From contig MLAK01000476.1 in the NCBI GenBank assembly GCA_001839685.1, positions 1 to 64,000 of the forward strand: a stretch of DNA of 64,000 bases. Direction: 5' to 3'. Below, in pieces: positions 51,658 to 60,700 of this stretch (the stretch's first letter is position 1; every line of letters starts with the position of its first letter). A model generated the notes under the pieces. It did not search any database and had not been told where the DNA came from. It saw only the letters and a program-made list of their open reading frames with translations. Position numbers and translations under genes: made by a program. The stretch is from Tritrichomonas foetus (lineage: Eukaryota; Parabasalia; Tritrichomonadida; Tritrichomonadidae).

Positions 51658-54600
51658 TTAAAAATCATCTGGTTCAATGTCATCTGAATCAGATTCGATT
51701 TTCTTCTTCCGCTTTGTTGTGGATTTGTATCTTCCAAGGACAAAATTATCAGCATCATCATTCGCCGACTTTTTCTTTTTCCGTGGTGCTGAAGTAACAG
51801 AGAATATAAGTTTCTTTATATGTGGCAAAGCAAATTCGACTCTCCATTCATCATCAGAATTGTTTGCTGGTGGCCTGTTTGCTTCATTCCTTGAAAGATA
51901 CTTTCCAAGTTCGATTTCATTAAACACGAAATCTGGAACATCACTTGTTCCTGGATTTCTTCTAGGTTTTTCACCATTTAGGAATTGTTCATCATTTACT
52001 GACAAATGTTTATAGAATCCAAATCGTTTATCAATCAAAATTGATCGCATGAAATCAATTCCATATTCATTTATTAATTCCAAGAATTTCTTTTCTTGGT
52101 ATTGGCTCCAATATTCAGTTTCTTGTAAAGGCTGTATCTCTTCAAGAGATCTCATTTCATCAATAGTGCTTTTCAATGAGGCTAGTAAATCAATACGACT
52201 TCTTAATTCATCACATTCCCGAATTTGTAGTGTAGTCCATGCAGAAAAGCCTTTTAAGTTCATTAAAGAAGAAGGAGCTTCAGTGATTTTATGTAAGCTT
52301 TTAGGAATAATAATTTGGCCTTTCTTTCGTTCACCAATCATTCGTCTAAGTTGTGCTGCAAATGCAACAATTTCAGTTGTTGTTTTACTCAAAAGTCCTG
52401 TTTTCGCATGAAAGGCGGTTGGATTTTCTGTAGAAAAGTGGAAATTACGAATTGATGCAAGAATAGCTTGAAATTCCGGTTCACTCCACCATGGAAAATG
52501 ATAAGCACAAGAATCAAGCTGATTCAAAATTAAATCACCTCTCATTTGGTTAATTATTACCAAAACTCGATCAAGAAATGGATCAAATGTTTCATTTGAA
52601 ATAATCTTATTAAATAATTCTTCATCAGAATCAGTGCTTACAGGAGGAATTGTATCAAATGGGAAAGGCTTGCCAAGTTGTAGCCAGTACCTGGCAATTA
52701 ATTTCATTTCAATAATAGAAAGAAATTCTGTCGATGATGAAAATAATTCATCTCTCAAAAATTGAATTGGTTGAATATCAATGTCCATCTCATGTTCATT
52801 TTCAAACAAATCCATCCAATGATTTTTGTTTGCACAACATAACATCTTGAATTGGAATTCTGGATAATCATTTAATATCTGGTTAATTAAAACAGGAAAA
52901 TAAGATAAGTTTTGTGGTGGTAATGCACGAAATGCAAAAACTATTAAGGTGATTGCAAATCGTTCAACTTGTTCCATTCCATGATCAATTAAATATGCAG
53001 AAATAGGCTCAATTTGGCCATATCCAAAGATTTTAAGCTGCTCATAAACAAGCCGTGCGGATTGAATGTTTAATGTGAGTTCACGTGAACGACTACGTTT
53101 TGTTCGACGTGAAGATCCATCATCAATCTCAACTGGGAATGTTTCAATGAATACTTCATCAGGTGTACCATCACTAAAATCAATAGGTTGAGAAAGTGGT
53201 GCACCAAGTCGATCTAAGGCCGACAAACTAAAATCTGTTGCAACTGTTGAAATATTTTCTAGTAAATCATTTAATTGATAGGTAGTTGCATCAATATCTG
53301 GAATTTGTGGCGGTTCAAGTAGAGGTGGTTCTTCTAAACCATCATTATTAGGTGTAACATCAAGTGGCTTGGAACCGAGAAGGGTTAGCCATAGTCCAAG
53401 TTTTCGTTGCGCCCGGACAAACATTTCATGTTCATATGTTTGATAAGTAATTAATCTTAAAACATCAACTTTTTGTGTTTGTCCAATTCTGTGACATCTA
53501 CCTTGAGCTTGAAGATCATTTTGTGGATTCCAATCAGGATCAAAAATGATAGTAATATTAGCAACCGTTAAATTCAAACCTTCAGAACCAGCTCTTGTAG
53601 AAATCAGAAAAACGAAGTCTTTTGAATCTTTTGCAGAAAATTGAGCAATTGCGGCATTTTTTTCTGTTTCGCCCATTGATCCTATCAGCATTTGATTTGG
53701 AAAGTTCCTTAATTGACAATATTCATTCAAAAGTTTTAAAAGCTTCACACGTTGGCTGAAAATTAAAACTTTGTGTCCTTCAGCATGAAGATTTTGAAGA
53801 ACTTTATCAAGCCATTGAAATTTAGAAGATGTTGCTAAAATCAATTCAAGTCTTGGCAATTTTAATTTCTTTGAATAGAATTCTTCGGCACCATCTACTA
53901 AAAATGGATGTGAACAAACTTTGGAAATTGCATTAGTTTCGTGTGATGAATCCATTTCAACTTCAGATGTTTGAACACCTTTAATTCTCCATAATTTATG
54001 AAGTTTTATAAGTCGAATCATATCTTTTTGTGGCTGTGTTAAAGATATAAAAGCAACTCTTTCTTCTTTCGGTGCAATTGTATGCTCGGCTTCAGCAAGA
54101 GATCTACGCATAAGATGTGGCAAAATCATATTTCTGGCTTTAATGACTGTTTCTTTATCAAGCTTATCAACATCAAATTCCAAAAAATCCAGAGTATCTT
54201 GGAAATAATTCGGTGAAACAAATCTAAGAAGTGTCCATAATTCTGTTAAACTATTCTGAATTGGGGTACCAGTTAAAATAATTCTTTGTTTAGCTTTTAA
54301 GTCAGACATTGCACGATTTTTCTTTCCAGTAGAATTTTTAATTCTATGTCCCTCATCAACAACAAGAACTTCCCATAAGTATTTATTTAAAAAACTAATA
54401 TCTTTTAAGAAAACATCATATGAAACTAATAAAATATTAAAAGATATACAATTGGGAATAGGATTACCATTATCATCTAAACAAGGAAACATACAATCAC
54501 GCATCATTGCTCTTTGAGCTGGTCCAGAGTTATATGCAATGTATTTCAGATTTGTCCATCTTTCAATTTCATCACACCATTGTTTAAAACAATTTGTTCT

Positions 54601-56781
54601 GACTGTAATTAGAAAAGGACCATGCCACCCTGCATACCTATCTAAATAAGATAAAAATGAAAGTATTTGAATGGTTTTTCCAAGTCCCATTTCATCGGCA
54701 AGGATGGACCCATGTCCAGAATGCCAACATTTCAGTAGCCATGTTAAACCTTGAACTTGGTATTCACGCATTTCATTATTTTGTCGAGACACAATGGTTC
54801 GAGTGTTTGGTGGTGGTAATTGAGTCATTGGAAGACCAGGATTGATCAATGGAACCTTTATTCGATTATTAAAATATGCTCTTGCAATATTATCACTTGC
54901 AACATCCCAGAAAAAGATTACATTAGTTTCATAAGTGAATTTATATAAATATATAAATCCATTCTCTACTCTTTTATGTGCAACAATTAGCAAGTTTGGA
55001 GAATTTTCAGAAATATCTGTGATATCTAATGGTGCCCTTTGTAACAGTGATTTTGAATTCACATAATTTCCCATTTGACTTTCAGGAATCCATTGACAAA
55101 GTGCAGAAGACATAGAATCTGGAAATTTCACTAAATATTCTACTCCTGTCTCTTTTCTACGAAGTGCGTAAATATGTTCTAATCTTTTGGTTGATTTCCG
55201 CTTATTATCTGTTGTTCCTTCTTCTTCATCAAAGTCATCATCAGCTTCGTCTTCTGCGTAGTTTATATGCCTTCTATTTTCACGAACAACTGTACGACAT
55301 GCCATTAAATCTTTGGGTATATAATCATCGGCAAAAGCCTCAAAATCATCAGAATTTTCATTTTTGGCTTTATTTTTTGGTTTTGGTGGCTGAAATTCTT
55401 CATTTTTTCGTGGTCTTCCTCTCTTTTTAGGAGGCTCGTTTGGATCAGGGGGTGGTTTTACTGGTTTTTGCCGTTGCTTAAAATTTATTTGAGAAAAAGA
55501 TTGCTGCATCTGAGAAGTGGCAAACTTTTTGTAATATTCCAGGAAAACCGGATTTGGTTGCATTGTTGGCTGGTATTGATTCATGCTCATCATTTGAGTG
55601 AGGCTTTGGAGAGGATTATTCATTGGATTCTGCATTGAGTTTTGAATTTTTGTTGTCAATTGGCTCTGAAGAGTATTTTGTAAACCACTCTGCACACTCG
55701 GCAAATTGTTCTGTAAACTATTTTGTAAAGTATTCTTTAAATTATTTTGTATTGAGTTATTATGGATTGGATTATTTTGTATTGAATTATTTTGCATTGG
55801 ATTATTTTGCATTGAATTGCTTTGTATTGAATTATTTTGCATTTGATTATTTTGCATACAATTCTGAATGGTGCTTTGCATGTTATTGTGAATTGTATTT
55901 GGGAAATTATTTGATCTTGAAGTATTGGATATATTCATTTGCATATTATTTTGCATACTATTATTCTGAAGAGGACTTGGCAAGTTAGTTTGAAGATTGT
56001 TTTGGTAATTGTTTACATTATTTTGAATCTGAGTGTGAATGGGATTTGACCGAGAATTCTGAAGAGAATTATTCATAAAATTTTGATTAGGAACATGGCC
56101 GCTTAATGAATTCGTCATTTGATCCGAAATTTGGGCTTGCATTTGATTCTGTCTTTGATTCTGTTGTTGATTTAAATAATTGTTTTGCATTTGATTCTGT
56201 CTTTGATTCTGTTGTTGATTTAAATAATTGTTTTGCATTGGATTAGAATTTTGATTTGTCATCGAGTTCTGTATCGGATTTGACATTTTATTTTGCATCG
56301 AATTAGAAATGGTTCCTTGCAAAGTATTTTGAATTGAATTATGCTGTTGATTTTGAAGAGAATGAGAATTCGGATTTAATGGCTGATTCTGCTGCATCGA
56401 CTGGCTTTGGATTTGATTAAGCGATTGGTTTTGGAGCTGGTATTGCTGCATCATATTGGGCATCATTGAATTTTGATACATAATAGAATTAATTTGTTGT
56501 TGTGGCTGAGACTGCTGTTGATAAGAATTTTGCATGTACGTATTACTATTTTGCTGGTTTATACCACTACTTTGCTGATAGGATTGTTGCTGCGAAATTG
56601 GGTTTTGGGGCTGGTAAAGCATTGGTTGATTGAAATTCATCGACTGAGGCGAGTAATTTTCGAAAGAATTTGAACTCTGCTGGACAATCGGGATCGTAAA
56701 TACAGATGAGCTTGGTGGTTTATCTGTTGGATTTGGCTTTTGCTGATTTTGAGGAAACATCGATCCATTCAGCTGAGCCAT
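51658..56781 (-). CDS. CHD-type SNF2 chromatin-remodelling ATPase
   Basis: Residues 1-430 are Gln/Asn/Met-rich and repetitive, prion-like. An AT-hook (PPKKRGRPRKN) and an acidic stretch come next, then two divergent chromodomains (~545-590 and ~605-650). The SNF2 ATPase is intact: ILADEMGLGKT (Walker A, ~694-704), VVDEGHRIKN, LTGTPIQN, then helicase lobe 2 with STRAGSEGLNL, FDPDWNPQNDLQAQGRCHRIGQ. This is a functional CHD-family remodeller (tandem chromodomain plus SNF2), expected to slide or eject nucleosomes. The ~560-residue C-terminus is helical with no FYR domain and ends in a basic tail. It starts at one ATG. It shares the AT-hook, double chromodomain and helicase layout with the degenerate protein at 21100-26826. 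Confidence 0.95.
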   Translation of the reverse strand: MAQLNGSMFPQNQQKPNPTDKPPSSSVFTIPIVQQSSNSFENYSPQSMNFNQPMLYQPQNPISQQQSYQQSSGINQQNSNTYMQNSYQQQSQPQQQINSIMYQNSMMPNMMQQYQLQNQSLNQIQSQSMQQNQPLNPNSHSLQNQQHNSIQNTLQGTISNSMQNKMSNPIQNSMTNQNSNPMQNNYLNQQQNQRQNQMQNNYLNQQQNQRQNQMQAQISDQMTNSLSGHVPNQNFMNNSLQNSRSNPIHTQIQNNVNNYQNNLQTNLPSPLQNNSMQNNMQMNISNTSRSNNFPNTIHNNMQSTIQNCMQNNQMQNNSIQSNSMQNNPMQNNSIQNNPIHNNSIQNNLKNTLQNSLQNNLPSVQSGLQNTLQSQLTTKIQNSMQNPMNNPLQSLTQMMSMNQYQPTMQPNPVFLEYYKKFATSQMQQSFSQINFKQRQKPVKPPPDPNEPPKKRGRPRKNEEFQPPKPKNKAKNENSDDFEAFADDYIPKDLMACRTVVRENRRHINYAEDEADDDFDEEEGTTDNKRKSTKRLEHIYALRRKETGVEYLVKFPDSMSSALCQWIPESQMGNYVNSKSLLQRAPLDITDISENSPNLLIVAHKRVENGFIYLYKFTYETNVIFFWDVASDNIARAYFNNRIKVPLINPGLPMTQLPPPNTRTIVSRQNNEMREYQVQGLTWLLKCWHSGHGSILADEMGLGKTIQILSFLSYLDRYAGWHGPFLITVRTNCFKQWCDEIERWTNLKYIAYNSGPAQRAMMRDCMFPCLDDNGNPIPNCISFNILLVSYDVFLKDISFLNKYLWEVLVVDEGHRIKNSTGKKNRAMSDLKAKQRIILTGTPIQNSLTELWTLLRFVSPNYFQDTLDFLEFDVDKLDKETVIKARNMILPHLMRRSLAEAEHTIAPKEERVAFISLTQPQKDMIRLIKLHKLWRIKGVQTSEVEMDSSHETNAISKVCSHPFLVDGAEEFYSKKLKLPRLELILATSSKFQWLDKVLQNLHAEGHKVLIFSQRVKLLKLLNEYCQLRNFPNQMLIGSMGETEKNAAIAQFSAKDSKDFVFLISTRAGSEGLNLTVANITIIFDPDWNPQNDLQAQGRCHRIGQTQKVDVLRLITYQTYEHEMFVRAQRKLGLWLTLLGSKPLDVTPNNDGLEEPPLLEPPQIPDIDATTYQLNDLLENISTVATDFSLSALDRLGAPLSQPIDFSDGTPDEVFIETFPVEIDDGSSRRTKRSRSRELTLNIQSARLVYEQLKIFGYGQIEPISAYLIDHGMEQVERFAITLIVFAFRALPPQNLSYFPVLINQILNDYPEFQFKMLCCANKNHWMDLFENEHEMDIDIQPIQFLRDELFSSSTEFLSIIEMKLIARYWLQLGKPFPFDTIPPVSTDSDEELFNKIISNETFDPFLDRVLVIINQMRGDLILNQLDSCAYHFPWWSEPEFQAILASIRNFHFSTENPTAFHAKTGLLSKTTTEIVAFAAQLRRMIGERKKGQIIIPKSLHKITEAPSSLMNLKGFSAWTTLQIRECDELRSRIDLLASLKSTIDEMRSLEEIQPLQETEYWSQYQEKKFLELINEYGIDFMRSILIDKRFGFYKHLSVNDEQFLNGEKPRRNPGTSDVPDFVFNEIELGKYLSRNEANRPPANNSDDEWRVEFALPHIKKLIFSVTSAPRKKKKSANDDADNFVLGRYKSTTKRKKKIESDSDDIEPDDF
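56139..56234. repeat. Perfect 48-bp tandem duplication inside CHD gene
   Basis: Two identical 48-bp units (56139-56186 and 56187-56234) encode two copies of a 16-residue block containing NYLNQQQNQRQNQMQN on the minus strand. The identity at DNA level suggests a recent slippage or unequal crossover within the Gln/Asn-rich region. Confidence 0.9.
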
Positions 56782-57762
56782 TTTCGTTCGTTTGTAACCG
56801 CTAACTCTTATTTAAATTTGTGAAACCTATCAGAAATTTCCTAAATTTTGCTTCATTCTATTCCATTCAATTTGCTCTAATCAATTAAATTTTTCGTTTC
56901 ACTTCTTTTAATGGAATAATTGGCCGCCATGATTAAGAAAGTTTAAATGATTTATCAATTCAAATTCGTTACAACTTTTTGAATATTTATTTATTCATAC
57001 CATTCAAAACTTCGATAACATTTTCTTTCGTCTTCAAAAAAGATGATCATCAAAGAAAGAATTCAGATTTTTTCAAAAAATTGCTAGATATATTACTTAA
57101 AGAATACATGAATTATCTCTGCTAGGGCGATTCACAAGTTTTCTCAGGTGATCATGGGATCAGCGGTGAAAGATTTTTTACCGATTTCTTATTCAATATC
57201 GAAATAAAAATTGAAAGTTGTTTTGAAAAAATACTTTTTGAATTAGTATTGAAATCATTCAATTTATATTTTCACATCTTTAATCGCCATTATCTCATGG
57301 CCAACAATAATTTTGGCTTTACAATATAATAATATTTATTATATTTATTACAATAAGACATGAAAAGCAAAATGATGCAGAAATAATGAATGGAACCTCA
57401 TTAGAATCAAACATTCTCATTTTTTCCCATCGTTCTCATATTGTTTTGCTATATGTCACAATAATTCATGAAAAATAAAAAAAAATGGTGTCAAAATTAA
57501 TGATACATAATCAGATTTGAAATTGAAACGATCAAATGTCTCTGAGAATTTAAACAAAAAAGAATATGCCAACTAAAGTTTTGTGCAAAATAATATTTTG
57601 TGAGCGTTCGACTTTTTGAAAACCGTGATATAAAGATAATCATTGAAAAAGGAAGTTGAAAATAAAAATATGAAAGTTCTTCTAAAAAGGTACTAATGTT
57701 AATTGAAAAAGTGAGTAAAAAGTGAAAAAAAAGAAAGAAATACATAAAATCATTTAATTTCC
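56782..57762. other. Divergent intergenic, ~1 kb
   Basis: Promoter region of the CHD gene (minus) and of the CHAT-like gene (plus). AT-rich; nothing recognised apart from the TCATT Inr near its right end. Confidence 0.55.
57750..57754 (+). promoter_or_regulatory. Candidate initiator (Inr) TCATT
   Basis: TCATT fits TCA(+1)Py(T/A), with predicted start A at 57752 and an 11-base leader to the ATG at 57763. Confidence 0.5.
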
Positions 57763-60700
57763 ATGGAGCTCCATAAAAAACCCTTACTTGGTTTAAAAAC
57801 AGCTCCACTTCCGATATTCAGCGATAGTGATGATGATGACAGCGTTTTTGATGATGATAGCGGAACTTTACCTGTTCTTCTTCCACCTCCTCGCGTTACA
57901 ACTTCGATTGGAGGGGACAGTCACAAAATCAAATCATTCGACGATGTCCATCCACGAATTACTCAGATTTTGAATGCTTTAGAAGAAACGAAAATTCTCC
58001 CAACGAAATATACAGGTGAAATTTTTTTTATCCCAGAACATATCGTTTCTGATGAATTTTCAGCAGCATTGGCAAATTACGTTAATTCTAGAAATTCAGA
58101 TGCTAAATTAATCATCCCAGATAATCTCGATATATTAAAATTACATATAAATGTTAAAGCACAGATCGATATTGTTAAATATGCCAAAGGTGATAAAATA
58201 AATCTACGTTCGTATACATTAGAACAATTAGAACCAAGAATTTCATCATTGGTGAATTATGTTTTATCGAAAACCGATGATCATGAAAAATCTTGTTATT
58301 ATTGTACACAATCCCTCCTTGATCTTGTTAAAGCGAGCACTTTTGCACCAATATCAATTTGTTTTCCTGATTATTCAATCAAGGATTTAATTCATTCATT
58401 ATCGATTCATTTAGTTAAACTTTTCCCTCATCACCCTTTACTGGAATCTGTTCTCCATAAGTTTAGTGCATACGATCCTTCAGCACCAGATGCTCTAGCT
58501 TTGATACCTGACGAAGATGATGATGAAAGTGATTCTTTTGATGATTCGTTTTTCTCAGACATTCACACAATCCAACAGCAAAATAAAGCACCAATAATTA
58601 ATCTTTTTAGCTTTGATAAAGTAATTATTAACCCTCTTGATAACAATCAACCTTTACAACAATATGTAGTTACAATTACTGTTAACGAGCCACCTTCCAC
58701 ACTTACGTACAAGTTTGCTGATGGTTCTACACAATTACCACCAAACTTATTTACTGATTGGATTCTTTCATTAAATACACAGTGTCCAGCGAAATTTAAT
58801 AAACCTATTTTCGCAGAATCCCCAAGTTTGGGAACATTAATTCCAAAACAGGCAGCATATTTATCAGCTCACACACCTAATAATATGATCGAATTATGCG
58901 ATTCATCAAATTCGCTGGTGAAAGATGAACCTATGAATCGAGAAGCCACTTCAGAAATGCTTTTAGACTTATTAGATTTTATTGGACAGCCAAAAAAATT
59001 AGTTTCAATCTTACCTAACAATGTTGATCCACATTTATTTGCTCTTCATTTACCACTTCTTCATGCAGTTAACTCAATTTCACTTTCACCATTTAAAAGA
59101 GGTTGTATTTATCCGCATATTATATTAAACGAATTTGATGCGTATCAAGCATTGAAAGAAGAAAATGATAAAAATTTAATAAAAGTTATTAATGAAATCA
59201 TGGCCAGAATTCCAGATGGACTTCTCACAGAACCCTTAAAGCCTCTCGCTCAAAAAAGAGAATTTTCCAAATCATGTACCACAGAATCACCATTGATTGT
59301 CGCCGCTATTTCTTTAAGTGATGTAGAAATATTTTTAAATGGCAGATCTCCTTTCACTTTAGAACGAATTTCCCGAGATCCGATAATTGATCAACCTTGC
59401 CCTAAAAAATGGCGAGCAGAAGCCTTATATCACATTTATTCATCAGAATTACTACCACCATACATTGCATTTCGAGTTGCCTTTGCGATTGCCCTGAATT
59501 TATCAGATTCTAGCCAAGATTCTACATCATTTGCATTGGATATACTTTTCGAAGCTTTATATGGTTTGTTAGATGCTATTCCAAAAATGGCAGTTTTTGA
59601 ATGTGTTCGAGTTTCTTTTCTATTCTTTGGTGAAATGCTTGATAGACTTGATAGGTATTATTATAGTGCTTTAGTTCTTGATGCTTACTTTTTAGGCGAC
59701 ACTCGATGTCAAACATCAAATCCAATTGCGCCAATTTGTCAACATAAAGGTGACATGGTTCGTGCTATTTTCCATTTCAACCAATCAATGAAATACTTTG
59801 TTGAAAACAAGAAATATGATGAGGCTTTATATGTTTCACAAGTAATTTCACAAGTTTACAATGATTATGGAATGCATCATTATTCTATTTCACTTCTGGT
59901 TTGTTTATTATGCAAGCCATATAATCTTTCTGTTGGTCGACGTTTTGAGAAACTTCATATCAAGAGGACTAAAACTCTACCTCCTGTTCGAAGAAATTTC
60001 TTGGAAAAAACATTTGATCCAAAACCTTCTGGAACTAATACTATTTTATGTGGTATTTCTTTAGCTGATTTATTTGTTAAATGTAAGTATTTCAAAATGG
60101 CAAAATCACTTTTAGTTAACATGCGAAATTCCACAGAAAACAAGTTATACATTCGATTAATAGATTTTATTTCATTGAAAAGACTTATACGGAAAAATAA
60201 AATCGAAAAATTTATGAGTTCACTACCGCCTTTAGTTATCAGGCAAAGAAGGAGTTCTTCCGGATCAAGATTAACTTTATTGTCTGCATCAACCTTTGAT
60301 ACAGTTATAGCATCGATAAAAATGCTAATGAATTCAGCATTAAATAGAAAATTATATGGTCACGCCATTTTTTGGTCAGAAGTTATCATTAATACACAAT
60401 CAAAACTTGCACTGAAAGATATTGGACTTGCTTTTCTTTCAAGAGGTGAAGCATTTTTACATTATATTGATATGATGAACATTCAAAAATCAAACGTAAC
60501 AGTTCATATTTCGTTGGATCCGATAATGGCAAGTGTCGGAAAATATTATGATAGCCATACATTCAACAGTAAAGCTGAAATCATAGCAGAAGCAGTTTCA
60601 TCATTTAAAGCTGCCCGTCTATGCTTTGAAAAACTAGGATTGACTGCAAAGTTAATTACTGCTTCGATTTTATACGCTTCTGCCATTTTACAACACTTTG

